A DNA stretch of 64,000 nucleotides, taken from assembly GCF_003330845.1 (NCBI RefSeq), contig NZ_CP026121.1, positions 5,375,501-5,439,500 of the forward strand, given 5' to 3'. Under the pieces are notes generated by a model. That model saw only the letters and a program-made list of their open reading frames with translations, was not told the DNA's origin and did not search any database. The position numbers and the translations under genes were made by a program. This document shows, piece by piece, positions 7,887-17,093 of the stretch (position 1 is the stretch's first letter; every line of letters begins with the position of its first letter). Source of the stretch: Streptomyces sp. Go-475 (GTDB lineage: Bacteria; Actinomycetota; Actinomycetes; Streptomycetales; Streptomycetaceae).

Positions 7887-9335
7887 ATGGAGGACGTGAC
7901 TCGGATCGTGATCATCGGTGGCGGACCCGGCGGATACGAAGCGGCGCTGGTCGCCGCGCAACTCGGTGCGGAGGTGACCGTCGTCGACTGCGACGGTCTG
8001 GGCGGGGCGTCGGTGCTCACCGACTGCGTGCCGTCGAAGACCCTGATCGCCACGGCCGAGGTGATGACCACCTTCGACTCCTCGTACGAGGAGCTGGGCA
8101 TCATCGTCGCCGACGACACCCCGCCCATGGAGCAGAGCGCCCGGGTGGTGGGTGTCGACCTGGGCAAGGTCAACCGGCGTGTCAAGCGGCTCGCGCTGGC
8201 CCAGTCGCATGACATCACCGCCTCCGTGACCCGTGCCGGGGCGCGGGTCCTGCGCGGGCGCGGGCGGCTGGAGGGCATGCAGGCGCTCGACGGGTCGCGC
8301 AAGGTCGTGGTGCGCGCCGCCGACGGGAGCGAGGAGACCCTCACGGCGGATGCCGTGCTCATCGCCACCGGTGGGCATCCCCGCGAGCTGCCCGACGCCC
8401 AGCCCGACGGTGAGCGGATCCTGAACTGGACCCAGGTGTACGACCTCGACGAGCTCCCGGAGGAGCTGATCGTGGTCGGGTCGGGTGTGACCGGCGCCGA
8501 GTTCGCCGGTGCCTACCAGGCGCTGGGCTCGAAGGTGACGCTCGTGTCGTCGCGGGACCGGGTGCTGCCGGGCGAGGACCCGGACGCGGCCGCCGTGCTG
8601 GAGGAGGTCTTCCGGCGGCGAGGGATGAACGTCATGGGGCGTACCCGGGCGCAGTCCGCCAAGCGGGTCGGGGACCGGGTCGAGGTGACCCTCTCCGACG
8701 GGCGGGTCATCACCGGGTCGCACTGCCTCATGGCCGTCGGTGCCGTGCCGAACAGCTCGGGCATGGGGCTGGAGGAGGCCGGGGTCCGGCTGCGCGAGTC
8801 CGGTCACATCTGGACCGACAAGGTCTCCCGCACGACCGCTCCGGGCGTGTACGCGGCCGGTGACGTGACCGGGGTGTTCGCCCTCGCGTCCGTGGCCGCC
8901 ATGCAGGGACGTATCGCCATGTACCACTTCCTGGGCGACGCCGTGGCCCCGCTGAACCTGAAGACCGTCTCGTCGAACGTCTTCACCGACCCGGAGATCG
9001 CCACCGTCGGCTACACGCAGGCCGACGTCGACGCCGGGAAGATCGACGCCCGGGTGGTGAAGCTGCCGCTGCTGCGCAACCCGCGCGCCAAGATGCAGGG
9101 CATCCGCGACGGCTTCGTCAAGATCTTCTGCCGTCCGGGCACGGGCATCGTGGTCGGTGGTGTCGTCGTGGCGCCGCGCGCCTCGGAACTGATCCACCCC
9201 ATCTCGATCGCGGTCGACAACAATCTGACAGTCGAACAGATCGCGAACGCCTTCACCGTCTACCCCTCCCTGTCGGGCTCGATCGCCGAGGTGGCGCGGC
9301 AGTTGCACACGCGGAAGATGAACGGCGAGGGCTGA
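7887..9335 (+). CDS. LpdA-like NAD(P)H-quinone dehydrogenase (flavoprotein disulfide reductase fold)
   Basis: This 482-aa FAD/NAD(P)-binding protein has an N-terminal dinucleotide motif GGGPGGYEAALVAA, a second nucleotide-binding site VVGSGVTGAEFAG, the FAD-closing motif TTAPGVYAAGDVTG and a C-terminal dimerisation domain. The usual redox pair CxxxxC is broken: the site reads GGASVLTDCVPSK, so one of the two cysteines is missing. True dihydrolipoamide reduction is therefore unlikely. The pattern matches the mycobacterial LpdA (Rv3303c) group, which reduces quinones. I chose ATG 7887; GTG 7896 would place the flavin motif closer to the N-terminus, but a GGAGGA sits too close to it. Confidence 0.85.
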   Translation: MEDVTRIVIIGGGPGGYEAALVAAQLGAEVTVVDCDGLGGASVLTDCVPSKTLIATAEVMTTFDSSYEELGIIVADDTPPMEQSARVVGVDLGKVNRRVKRLALAQSHDITASVTRAGARVLRGRGRLEGMQALDGSRKVVVRAADGSEETLTADAVLIATGGHPRELPDAQPDGERILNWTQVYDLDELPEELIVVGSGVTGAEFAGAYQALGSKVTLVSSRDRVLPGEDPDAAAVLEEVFRRRGMNVMGRTRAQSAKRVGDRVEVTLSDGRVITGSHCLMAVGAVPNSSGMGLEEAGVRLRESGHIWTDKVSRTTAPGVYAAGDVTGVFALASVAAMQGRIAMYHFLGDAVAPLNLKTVSSNVFTDPEIATVGYTQADVDAGKIDARVVKLPLLRNPRAKMQGIRDGFVKIFCRPGTGIVVGGVVVAPRASELIHPISIAVDNNLTVEQIANAFTVYPSLSGSIAEVARQLHTRKMNGEG

Positions 9336-9443
9336 GGCCGAAACCGTCTCCTCGCTGGTCACGGGGAGTGTTCGACCATTCGTACGGCATAGGCGGCGGG
9401 ACTAGGCCCTATACCACTTCCCGCTGCTCGGTGCGAACATCTT

Positions 9444-9473
9444 CTGCTATTCAGCGCAAACTGCTGAAAGCAG
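9444..9473. promoter_or_regulatory. inverted repeat over the deoR promoter
   Basis: CTGCTATTCAGC and GCTGAAAGCAG form near-perfect arms around a 7-base centre. The right arm overlaps the expected -35 of the promoter whose -10 is TACTGT (9488-9493). The site is well placed for autoregulation by the DeoR protein encoded at 9501. It does not resemble the deoC/PNP palindrome. Confidence 0.55.
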
Positions 9474-9500
9474 ACGGTCGCTGGCGTTACTGTCAGTTTC

Positions 9501-10475
9501 GTGTTCGCTGCAGAACGTCGCCAATTGATCCTCGAAATGGTGCGAGCGAACGGGGCCGTGTCGCTCCGTGAGCTCGCCCGCGTCGTCCAGACCTCCGAAG
9601 TGACCGTACGGCGGGACGTGCGCGCGCTGGAGGCAGAAGGACTCCTCGACCGCCGGCACGGCGGTGCGGTACTGCCGGGCGGTTTCACGCGGGAGTCCGG
9701 CTTTCCGCAGAAGTCTCATCTCGCGACCGCCGAGAAGACCGCCATCGCCGACCTCGCCGCGAATCTCGTGGAAGAGGGAGAGGCGATCGTGGTCGGGGCG
9801 GGTACGACGACCCAGGAGCTGGCCCGCCGGCTCGCCCGGGTGCCCGGCCTGACCGTCGTCACCAACTCACTGCTGGTGGCGCAGGCGCTGGCCCACGCCA
9901 ACCGGGTCGAGGTCGTGATGACCGGCGGTACGCTCCGCGGTTCGAACTACGCCCTCGTCGGCAGCGGTGCCGAGCAGTCCCTGCACGGGCTGCGGGTGTC
10001 CCGGGCGTTCCTGTCCGGGAGCGGGCTGACCGCCGAGCGGGGGCTGTCCACGTCCAACATGCTGTCGGCGTCGGTCGACCGGGCGTTGGTGCAGGCCGCC
10101 GCGGAGGTGGTGGTCCTCGCGGACCACACCAAGCTCGGGACGGACACGATGTTCCAGACCGTGCCGACGGATCTCATCACGCGCCTCGTGACGGACGAGC
10201 CGCCCGCGCACGACGACCGTGCGGCCACGGAGCTCCAGGCACTCGCCGACCAGGGCGTGCAGATCGCCGTGGCCGGGGGGCAGGGGGGTTCCGCGGGGTC
10301 TTCGGGCCCCGGGGGTGATGCCGTCCCGGCGCGACAGCAGCGTCGGGATGTGCCGTTGCCCGGGCCTCGGCGGCAGGTGCCGGGGGGTGGGGGCGGGTTG
10401 CGGTCCACCTCGATGCTGGGGGAACAGGGGCCGGGGGCTGAGCGGGCTCGGGTGGCGGATCTGCGGCGGCGGTGA
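9501..10475 (+). CDS. DeoR-family transcriptional regulator
   Basis: The N-terminal winged helix (residues about 3-60) has RRQLILEMVRANGAVSLRELA and the recognition motif SEVTVRRDVRALE. The DeoR C-terminal sugar-phosphate sensor follows, with VGAGTTTQELA, VVTNSLLVAQAL and VVLADHTKLG. GTG 9501 lies 7 bases after a TACTGT -10, so the mRNA is probably leaderless. The sensor ends near residue 260. The last 60 or so residues are Gly/Pro/Arg-rich and look like non-conserved read-through toward the next repeat. It may control nucleoside or sugar-phosphate catabolism; the nearby deo genes are candidates. Confidence 0.88.
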   Translation: MFAAERRQLILEMVRANGAVSLRELARVVQTSEVTVRRDVRALEAEGLLDRRHGGAVLPGGFTRESGFPQKSHLATAEKTAIADLAANLVEEGEAIVVGAGTTTQELARRLARVPGLTVVTNSLLVAQALAHANRVEVVMTGGTLRGSNYALVGSGAEQSLHGLRVSRAFLSGSGLTAERGLSTSNMLSASVDRALVQAAAEVVVLADHTKLGTDTMFQTVPTDLITRLVTDEPPAHDDRAATELQALADQGVQIAVAGGQGGSAGSSGPGGDAVPARQQRRDVPLPGPRRQVPGGGGGLRSTSMLGEQGPGAERARVADLRRR

Positions 10476-10507
10476 CGGCCGGCGGTGTTGAGCCGCTGCG
10501 GGGCGCC

Positions 10508-10675
10508 AGGTGCTCGGCGTTGTCGGCCTGGCCGGGGCGTTGCGCAGCCCGGCGCCGCGGGGCGCCTTCCCCAAGCTCTCGGCTTCGCTCGAGCAGGGGG
10601 GACCCCCACGCCCACCCGTGCCGCCCCAGCGGCACGACTGCCCGCAGCTGAGGGGTGTGTGTGCCCGCAGCTGAG
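10508..10675. repeat. dispersed intergenic repeat, copy B
   Basis: The stretch shares TTCGCTCGAGCAGGGGGGAC and CGCCCACCCGTGCCGCCC with the copy at 19922-20100. It also holds a direct repeat TGCCCGCAGCTGAG at 10639-10652 and 10662-10675. Elements of this kind are common between Streptomyces genes. Confidence 0.65.
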
Positions 10676-10676
10676 C

Positions 10677-10702
10677 GGCGCGGCCCCCGGGAGGGCCGCG
10701 CC
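10677..10702. terminator. hairpin terminator downstream of the carboxylase alpha gene
   Basis: GGCGCGGCCC and GGGCCGCGCC form a perfect 10-bp stem with a 6-base loop. It lies 24 bases beyond the stop of the minus-strand gene ending at 10726. Confidence 0.75.
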
Positions 10703-10725
10703 GTAGGCGTTGCGGGCCGCTGGCC

Positions 10726-12498
10726 TCAGTCCTTGATCTCGCAGATCACCGCGCCCGAGGTCACCGACGCGCCGATCTCGGCGGACAGGGCCTTGATCGT
10801 GCCGGACTTGTGGGCGTTGAGGGGCTGTTCCATCTTCATGGCTTCCAGGACGACGACCAGGTCGCCTTCCTTGACTTCCTGGCCCTCCTCGACCGCGACC
10901 TTGACGATCGTGCCCTGCATGGGGGAGGCGAGGGTGTCGCCGGAGGCGACGGGGCCCGACTTCTTCGCCGCGCGGCGCTTCGGCTTGGCGCCCGCCGCCA
11001 GTCCCGTACGGGCCAGGGACATGCCCAGCGAGGACGGCAGGGAGACCTCCAGCCGCTTGCCGCCGACCTCGACGACGACCGTCTCGCGGCCCGGCTCCTC
11101 GTCCGTCTCGGCGTCGGCCGGCGCGGCGAACGGCTTGATCTCGTTGACGAACTCCGTCTCGATCCACCGGGTGTGGACCGTGAACGGGTCGGACGAGCCG
11201 GTGAGCTCCGGCGCGAAGGCGGGGTCCTTCACCACCGCGCGGTGGAACGGGATCGCCGTGGCCATGCCCTCGACCTGGAACTCCTCCAGCGCCCGCGCGG
11301 CCCGCTCCAGGGCCTCCTTGCGGGTGCGGCCGGTGACGATCAGCTTGGCCAGCAGCGAGTCCCACGCCGGGCCGATCACGCTGCCGGACTCCACGCCCGC
11401 GTCCAGGCGCACGCCCGGGCCGGACGGCGGGGCGAACGTGGTGACCGTGCCGGGCGCCGGGAGGAAGTTGCGGCCCGGGTCCTCGCCGTTGATGCGGAAC
11501 TCGAAGGAGTGACCGCGCAGGACCGGGTCGTCGTAGCCCAGTTCCTCGCCGTCGGCGATGCGGAACATCTCGCGCACCAGGTCGATGCCGGCGACCTCCT
11601 CGGTGACCGGGTGCTCCACCTGCAGGCGGGTGTTGACCTCCAGGAAGGAGATCGTGCCGTCGAGGCCGACGAGGAACTCGACCGTGCCGGCGCCGACGTA
11701 GCCGGCCTCCTTCAGGATGGCCTTCGACGCGCGGTACAGCTCGGCGACCTGCTGCTCGGACAGGAACGGTGCGGGCGCCTCCTCGACCAGCTTCTGGTGG
11801 CGGCGCTGCAGCGAGCAGTCGCGGGTGGAGACGACCACGACGTTGCCGTGGGTGTCGGCCAGGCACTGCGTCTCCACGTGGCGCGGCTTGTCCAGGTAGC
11901 GCTCGACGAAGCACTCGCCCCGGCCGAACGCGGCGACGGCCTCACGGACCGCCGAGTCGTACAGCTCGGGGACTTCCTCGAGGGTGCGGGCGACCTTCAG
12001 GCCGCGGCCGCCGCCGCCGAAGGCGGCCTTGATGGCGATCGGCAGCCCGTGCTCCTCGGCGAAGGCGACGACCTCCTCCGCACCCGAGACCGGGTCGGGC
12101 GTGCCCGCCACCAGCGGGGCGCCGGCGCGCTGCGCGATGTGCCGGGCGGCGACCTTGTCACCGAGGTCGCGGATCGCCTGCGGGGGCGGGCCGATCCAGA
12201 TCAGGCCCGCGTCCAGGACCGCCTGGGCGAAGTCGGCGTTCTCGGAGAGGAAGCCGTAGCCGGGGTGGATCGCGTCCGCGCCCGACTCCCGCGCGGCCTT
12301 CAGCACCTTCTCGATGTCGAGGTAGCTGGTGCCCGGGGTGTCACCGCCCAGGGCGAACGCCTCATCCGCGGCGCGGACATGCAGAGCGTCCCGGTCCGGG
12401 TCGGCGTAGACGGCCACGCTCGCGATCCCGGCGTCCCGGCAGGCCCGGGCCACGCGGACAGCGATTTCGCCACGGTTGGCGATGAGCACCTTGCGCAC
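10726..12498 (-). CDS. accA2: acyl-CoA carboxylase biotinylated alpha subunit
   Basis: The 590-aa subunit carries the biotin carboxylase and biotin carrier activities that feed acetyl- and propionyl-CoA carboxylase beta subunits. It reads [14 protein letters not shown] at the start, the ATP-grasp loop [28 protein letters not shown], and near the C-terminus the biotinylation site EAMKMEQ. GTG 12498 is chosen because the conserved [10 protein letters not shown] begins there and GGAGGGAGCC lies just upstream. Upstream in-frame codons are not conserved. The beta and epsilon subunits and the biotin ligase are encoded within the next 4.5 kb. The symbol follows the Streptomyces paralogues and is less certain than the function. 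Confidence 0.93.
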   Translation of the reverse strand: MRKVLIANRGEIAVRVARACRDAGIASVAVYADPDRDALHVRAADEAFALGGDTPGTSYLDIEKVLKAARESGADAIHPGYGFLSENADFAQAVLDAGLIWIGPPPQAIRDLGDKVAARHIAQRAGAPLVAGTPDPVSGAEEVVAFAEEHGLPIAIKAAFGGGGRGLKVARTLEEVPELYDSAVREAVAAFGRGECFVERYLDKPRHVETQCLADTHGNVVVVSTRDCSLQRRHQKLVEEAPAPFLSEQQVAELYRASKAILKEAGYVGAGTVEFLVGLDGTISFLEVNTRLQVEHPVTEEVAGIDLVREMFRIADGEELGYDDPVLRGHSFEFRINGEDPGRNFLPAPGTVTTFAPPSGPGVRLDAGVESGSVIGPAWDSLLAKLIVTGRTRKEALERAARALEEFQVEGMATAIPFHRAVVKDPAFAPELTGSSDPFTVHTRWIETEFVNEIKPFAAPADAETDEEPGRETVVVEVGGKRLEVSLPSSLGMSLARTGLAAGAKPKRRAAKKSGPVASGDTLASPMQGTIVKVAVEEGQEVKEGDLVVVLEAMKMEQPLNAHKSGTIKALSAEIGASVTSGAVICEIKD

Positions 12499-12826
12499 GA
12501 TTGAGGCTCCCTCCTTGAAACAAGCCGAGTTTAGGGACTGCCGACACGGCACTTCGACCCGTCCCCAGTGGTGAGCTTGCCCACACGGAGCGTGATGCGA
12601 GGCTCGCTCGACCCGCAAAATCCCTTGTCGCACCGCGATACGCAGTACTCCTCCGGGAAACCCTAGCCCTCCCCTGTGGGGAAGGTCTCTGTCATCACGT
12701 GCTGCGGGCCACTCTGTTTCTTTGTGGAGTCCCTACGAATGGCCCAATGATTCTTTGCCCGCCACGGGACCCTTGTCCCCGGGTTTACCGGTTAGTAGCG
12801 TTCGCGATGTCTTCGGAGGGAAGAGG
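12499..12826. other. divergent promoter region, no gene seen
   Basis: These 328 bases separate the minus-strand carboxylase gene from a plus-strand membrane-protein gene. The stretch around 12705-12770 is AT-richer than its surroundings, as expected of promoters. I see no defensible -10/-35 pair and no conserved ORF. Confidence 0.5.
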
Positions 12827-13312
12827 GTGGGCGCGGTGATGCGCAGGCCGGTGGCGTGGGTCGTGGCGGTGGTGCTGTTCGCCGAGGCGTTCGGCATCGC
12901 GGGGCTCAACTGGTTCCTGGGGGTCGTCGTCGACCGGCAGGACATGTCCCTGGCCGGGCTCGACCCGCACATGATGTCGGTGTCGTCGAAGATCGGCGGG
13001 ATCGCCTTCGGCCTCTACTTCGCGCTGTGCGGCTTGGTCGCCCTGCTCGTGGCGCTGCGGGACCGGCCCCCGGCGGGCTTCGGGCGCGTGCTGCTGATCA
13101 GCGCGGCGGTCGTGCACGGCATCCTGGGCGCCTTCACCTGGGGGCTCGTCGGCTGGCCCGCGTTCCTGTTCATGGTGCTGGTGCTCGCCCTGATCGTGCT
13201 GCTGCTGATGACGTACGACCGTCCGGCCGAGCCCGCCGACGCCGTGCCCGAGGGCGGGGAGGGCGGCGGCGGGTCCCCGGTCACTTCTCCGCCGGCGCCC
13301 ACAACTCCGTGA
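12827..13312 (+). CDS. four-helix membrane protein, function unknown
   Basis: The 161-aa product has four predicted membrane spans (about residues 7-30, 47-73, 83-100 and 104-125). A hydrophilic Pro/Gly/Glu-rich C-terminal tail follows. GTG 12827 is preferred because GGAGGG ends 6 bases upstream; ATG 12839 is possible. Its last 32 bases overlap the end of the convergent maf gene. I recognise no family beyond a conserved actinobacterial integral membrane protein. Confidence 0.7.
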   Translation: MGAVMRRPVAWVVAVVLFAEAFGIAGLNWFLGVVVDRQDMSLAGLDPHMMSVSSKIGGIAFGLYFALCGLVALLVALRDRPPAGFGRVLLISAAVVHGILGAFTWGLVGWPAFLFMVLVLALIVLLLMTYDRPAEPADAVPEGGEGGGGSPVTSPPAPTTP

Positions 13313-13901
13313 TGCCGATGCCCAGTTGGGCGAGCAGCCGGCGGACGAGGGGCAGGCTGATGCCGATGACGTTGCCGTGGTCGCCGTCGATGCCGTCGAT
13401 GAACGGGGCCGAGCGGCCGTCCAGGGTGAACGCGCCGGCGACGTAGAGGGGTTCGCCGGAGGCGACGTAGGCGGCGATCTCCTCGTCGGTGGGTTCACCG
13501 AAGTGGACGATCGTGGACGCGGTGGCGGAGACGTAGCGGCCGCTGAGCGTGTCGTAGACGCAGTGGCCCGTCTGGAGGGTGCCGGCCCGGCCGCGCATCG
13601 CCTTCCAGCGGGCGGTGGCCTCCTCGGCGTCCGCGGGCTTGCCGAGGGCCTGGCCGTCCAGGTCGAGCACCGAGTCGCAGCCGATCACGATGGCGCCCTT
13701 GACCTCCGGCCGGGCCGCCACGACGGAGGCCTTCGCCTCGGCGAGGGCGAGCGCCAGCTCGGCGGGGGTGGGGGCGGTGACGGCGTCCTCGTCGACGCCG
13801 CTCACGATCACCTCGGGGTCGAGGCCGGCCTGGCGGAGCAGGCCGAGCCGGGCGGGGGACTGGGAGGCGAGGACGAGTCGGCGGCGCGGCTGATCTGTCA
13901 T
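13281..13901 (-). CDS. Maf family nucleoside triphosphate pyrophosphatase
   Basis: This 206-aa Maf/Ham1-fold enzyme hydrolyses non-canonical or modified NTPs such as dTTP and UTP to monophosphates. Motifs are [18 protein letters not shown] at the N-terminus, VIGCDSVL(D) with the catalytic Asp, GKPADAEEA, the TGHCVYD strand and [12 protein letters not shown]. It starts at ATG 13901. It sits between the carboxylase subunit genes, a position kept in other Streptomyces. It overlaps the convergent membrane-protein gene by 32 bases. Confidence 0.9.
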   Translation of the reverse strand: MTDQPRRRLVLASQSPARLGLLRQAGLDPEVIVSGVDEDAVTAPTPAELALALAEAKASVVAARPEVKGAIVIGCDSVLDLDGQALGKPADAEEATARWKAMRGRAGTLQTGHCVYDTLSGRYVSATASTIVHFGEPTDEEIAAYVASGEPLYVAGAFTLDGRSAPFIDGIDGDHGNVIGISLPLVRRLLAQLGIGITELWAPAEK

Positions 13902-13933
13902 GCGTTCAGCGTATCGGCGCAGCCGCCGCGGGC

Positions 13934-14062
13934 TCACCTCATGCCGATCACGAGCATCGCCAGCACCATGGCCAGGGCCAGGAGAACACTCAGCCGCCGC
14001 AGCATGCCCTGCATGTCACGCAGTTCTTCGGGCGGTTCGTTCTCGGGGTCGGACCACAGCAT
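13934..14062 (-). CDS. mmpB: 42-aa small membrane protein, MmpB-like
   Basis: The frame starts at ATG 14062 with [20 protein letters not shown]. One hydrophobic segment of about 17 residues follows ([17 protein letters not shown]), and the protein ends in MR. Length, acidic N-terminus and single C-terminal helix match the Streptomyces small morphogenic membrane protein called MmpB. I make that identification from memory of the family, so it is moderate. It lies between maf and the carboxylase epsilon gene, on the same strand. Confidence 0.65.
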   Translation of the reverse strand: MLWSDPENEPPEELRDMQGMLRRLSVLLALAMVLAMLVIGMR

Positions 14063-14171
14063 GCCACCAGCGTGCGGCCTGGCAGGGCGGGGCGCCTGAG
14101 TAGAGGTACTCAAATCGGCGCCCCGCGTTGTTCCGCCGTGGGCGGTTTCCCGCGCCCCATGGGCGAGAGCC

Positions 14172-14381
14172 TTAGGCCGGCCAGTAGGTGCGGCCCCATG
14201 CCGTCGGGCCCGGCTGGGGCAGGCGGTGGGTTGCGATGCGGGACGGGTCGGACCAGGAGTCGCGAGGGGTCGGCGCGCCGGGCGGCGTCGCCGCTGCCGC
14301 CGCGGCGCGCGCCCTGACCACCGCCAGGGCGGCGGCCAGCTCCTCGGGGGTCGGGTTGCCCCGTACGACCTTGATCGTCAT
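14172..14381 (-). CDS. accE: acyl-CoA carboxylase epsilon subunit
   Basis: The 69-aa peptide begins MTIKVVRGNPTPEELAAALA. It has an Ala-rich helix and ends with a Trp/Tyr-containing motif (WSDPSR, WGRTYWPA). Both ends are typical of the small epsilon subunits that bind and stimulate actinobacterial acyl-CoA carboxylases. It lies 15 bases downstream of the beta-subunit gene, so the two are cotranscribed. Confidence 0.9.
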   Translation of the reverse strand: MTIKVVRGNPTPEELAAALAVVRARAAAAAATPPGAPTPRDSWSDPSRIATHRLPQPGPTAWGRTYWPA

Positions 14382-14396
14382 GTGGGCTCCTGGTGG

Positions 14397-16001
14397 TTAG
14401 AGGGGGATGTTGCCGTGCTTCTTCGGAGGCAGGGATTCCCGCTTCGTGCGCAGTTGACGCAGGCCCCGCACGACGTGCCGGCGGGTGTCGGACGGCAGGA
14501 TCACCGCGTCGACGTAGCCGCGCTCGGCCGCGACGTAGGGGTTGAGCAGGGTGTCCTCGTACTCCTGGATCAGCCGGGCCCGGACCGCCTCCAGGTCCTC
14601 CCCGGCGGCCTCGGCCTCGGCCAGGGTGCGGCGGTGCAGGATGTTGACCGCGCCCTGGGCGCCCATGACGGCGATCTGGGCGGTGGGCCAGGCCAGGTTG
14701 AGGTCCGCGCCGAGGTGCTTGGAGCCCATGACGTCGTAGGCGCCGCCGAAGGCCTTGCGGGTGATGACCGTGATGAGCGGGACGGTCGCCTCGGCGTAGG
14801 CGTAGATCAGCTTGGCGCCGCGGCGGATGATGCCGTCGTGCTCCTGGTCGACGCCGGGCAGGAAGCCGGGGACGTCGACGAAGGTGAGCACCGGCACGTT
14901 GAAGGCGTCGCAGGTCCGCACGAAGCGGGCCGCCTTCTCGCTGGCCTTGATGTCCAGGCAGCCGGCGAACTGCATCGGCTGGTTGGCGACGATGCCGACC
15001 GGCCGGCCCTCGACCCGGCCGAAGCCGGTGACGATGTTCGGCGCGTACAGCGGCTGCGTCTCGAAGAACTCGGCGTCGTCCAGGACGTGCTCGATCACCG
15101 CGTGCATGTCGTACGGCTGGTTCGCGCTGTCCGGGACGATCGTGTCCAGCTCGCGGTCCTCGTCCGTGACCTCCAGGTCGGCCTCCTCGGGGAAGGCCGG
15201 CGGCTCGGAGAGGTTGTTGGACGGCAGGTACGACAGCAGTTGCTTGATGTACTCGATCGCGTCCTTCTCGTCGCCCGCCATGTGGTGGGCCACGCCGGAG
15301 GTCGCGTTGTGGGTGCGGGCGCCGCCCAGCTCCTCGAAGCCGACGTCCTCGCCGGTGACGGTCTTGATGACGTCGGGGCCGGTGATGAACATGTGCGAGG
15401 TCTGGTCGACCATGACCGTGAAGTCGGTGATGGCCGGGGAGTAGACCGCGCCGCCCGCGCACGGCCCGACGACCAGGCTGATCTGCGGGATGACGCCGGA
15501 GGCGTGGGTGTTGCGGCGGAAGATCTCGCCGTAGGCGCCGAGGGAGGCCACGCCCTCCTGGATGCGGGCGCCGCCGGAGTCGTTGATGCCGATGACCGGG
15601 CAGCCGGTCTTCAGCGCGAAGTCCATGACCTTGACGATCTTCTGCCCGTAGACCTCGCCCAGCGCGCCGCCGAAGACGGTGAAGTCCTGCGAGAACACGG
15701 CGACCGGGCGGCCGTCGACGGTGCCGTACCCGGTGACGACGCCGTCGCCGTAGGGGCGGTTCTTGTCGAGGCCGAAGTGGGTGGAGCGGTGCCGGGCGAA
15801 CTCGTCGAGCTCGACGAACGAGCCCTCGTCGAGCAGGAGCTCGATCCGCTCACGGGCCGTCAGCTTGCCCTTGGCGTGCTGCTTCTCGACGGCGCGTGCG
15901 GAGCCGGCGTGCGTCGCCTCATCGATGCGGCGCTTGAGATCCGCGAGTTTGCCCGCGGTCGTGTGAATGTCAGGCTGCTGCTGCTCTTCCGGCTCGGACA
16001 T
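14397..16001 (-). CDS. acyl-CoA (propionyl-CoA) carboxylase beta subunit
   Basis: The 534-aa carboxyltransferase transfers CO2 from carboxybiotin to acetyl- or propionyl-CoA, supplying malonyl- and methylmalonyl-CoA for fatty acid and polyketide synthesis. Both crotonase-fold halves are present: [11 protein letters not shown] with [17 protein letters not shown], and [18 protein letters not shown] with [18 protein letters not shown]. It starts at ATG 16001 and is divergent from birA. Its position with the epsilon gene and near the biotinylated alpha subunit marks it as the partner in the same complex. The propionyl-CoA preference is inferred from similarity to Streptomyces PccB. Confidence 0.92.
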   Translation of the reverse strand: MSEPEEQQQPDIHTTAGKLADLKRRIDEATHAGSARAVEKQHAKGKLTARERIELLLDEGSFVELDEFARHRSTHFGLDKNRPYGDGVVTGYGTVDGRPVAVFSQDFTVFGGALGEVYGQKIVKVMDFALKTGCPVIGINDSGGARIQEGVASLGAYGEIFRRNTHASGVIPQISLVVGPCAGGAVYSPAITDFTVMVDQTSHMFITGPDVIKTVTGEDVGFEELGGARTHNATSGVAHHMAGDEKDAIEYIKQLLSYLPSNNLSEPPAFPEEADLEVTDEDRELDTIVPDSANQPYDMHAVIEHVLDDAEFFETQPLYAPNIVTGFGRVEGRPVGIVANQPMQFAGCLDIKASEKAARFVRTCDAFNVPVLTFVDVPGFLPGVDQEHDGIIRRGAKLIYAYAEATVPLITVITRKAFGGAYDVMGSKHLGADLNLAWPTAQIAVMGAQGAVNILHRRTLAEAEAAGEDLEAVRARLIQEYEDTLLNPYVAAERGYVDAVILPSDTRRHVVRGLRQLRTKRESLPPKKHGNIPL

Positions 16002-16111
16002 CGGGATGCGGCTCCCTGCCTGCTCAAAAGGGGGGACGGTTACTCATCCGTAGAGTAGTGGGGGCCCTCCGTATCGGCAGTGCGGCGTTTACCACACCTA
16101 GGGTGGCTTGC

Positions 16112-16978
16112 ATGACGCCGCGAGATGCATCAGAGCCGAACGGAAGCCGCTGGTCCGACCTGGACCGGCCGCCCCTCAACGTCACCGCCCTGCGCCGGGG
16201 ACTGGTGCGGGAGGGAGGGCTGTGGTCGGAGGTGGAGGTGGTCCAGCGCACCGGCTCCACCAACTCCGATCTGGTGGCCCGGGCGGCCGAGGGCAAGGCC
16301 GTCGAGGGAGCGGTGCTCGTCGCCGAGGAGCAGACGGCCGGGCGGGGGCGCCTCGACCGGCAGTGGACCGCGCCGCCGCGCTCCGGCCTCTTCTTCTCCG
16401 TGCTGCTCACGCCGGGTGAGGTGCCGGTGGCGCGGTGGGGGTGGCTGCCGCTGCTCACGGGTGTCGCGGTGGCGACGGGGCTGGCGCGTGCGGCGGGTGT
16501 CGACACGGCGCTGAAGTGGCCGAACGACCTGCTGGTCACCGTGGGGGGAGAGGAACGCAAGGCCGGGGGGATCCTCGCCGAGCGGGCCGGTGACGACGGG
16601 GTCGTGATCGGGGTCGGCATCAACGTCTCGCTCAAGGCGGACGAGCTGCCCGTGCCGACGGCGGGGTCGCTGGGGCTGGCCGGGGCCGTGAGCACGGACC
16701 GGGATCCGTTGCTGCGGGGTGTGCTGCGTTCTCTGGAGGAGTGGTACGGGAAGTGGCGTGCGGCGGGGGGTGACCCGGGGGTGAGCGGGTTGCAGGAGGC
16801 GTATGCGGCGGGGTGCGCGACGCTCGGGAGGGTGGTGCGGGCGGAGCTGCCGGGGGATCGGGCGGTCGTGGGGGAGGCCGTTGCGGTGGACGGGGACGGG
16901 CGGTTGGTGCTGGCCACGGGCGAGGGGGTGCAGGAGCCGGTCGGGGCGGGGGACATCGTTCACTTGCGGCCCGCTTGA
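16112..16978 (+). CDS. birA: biotin-[acetyl-CoA-carboxylase] ligase
   Basis: The 288-aa biotin protein ligase activates biotin with ATP and attaches it to the EAMKM lysine of the carboxylase alpha subunit. Motifs are TGSTNSDL, EEQTAGRGRLDRQW, KWPNDLL and AGGILAE, followed by a small C-terminal domain. There is no N-terminal winged helix, so it is a monofunctional ligase, not a repressor. ATG 16112 is supported by a TAGGGT -10 element about 8 bases upstream, suggesting a leaderless transcript; an upstream frame extension is not conserved. It is divergent from the beta-subunit gene. Confidence 0.93.
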   Translation: MTPRDASEPNGSRWSDLDRPPLNVTALRRGLVREGGLWSEVEVVQRTGSTNSDLVARAAEGKAVEGAVLVAEEQTAGRGRLDRQWTAPPRSGLFFSVLLTPGEVPVARWGWLPLLTGVAVATGLARAAGVDTALKWPNDLLVTVGGEERKAGGILAERAGDDGVVIGVGINVSLKADELPVPTAGSLGLAGAVSTDRDPLLRGVLRSLEEWYGKWRAAGGDPGVSGLQEAYAAGCATLGRVVRAELPGDRAVVGEAVAVDGDGRLVLATGEGVQEPVGAGDIVHLRPA

Positions 16979-17093
16979 GCCCGGGCCGGGTGTCTCACCC
17001 GTCGGCAGAACCAACGGAGTGAGCTGGCGCACACCTGCCGTAGAGTTGAGGCCGGTCGATACATGACCGTGACAGATCGGAAGGGCAGCACGC

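Noticed and set aside
9336-9500. Riboswitch in the deoR leader
   Set aside because: The gene appears leaderless and the inverted repeat overlaps the promoter, so an operator is the simpler explanation.
10476-10507. C-terminal tail of the DeoR protein extending into a gene
   Set aside because: The stop at 10475 ends the frame and the tail is low-complexity; no separate gene is seen.
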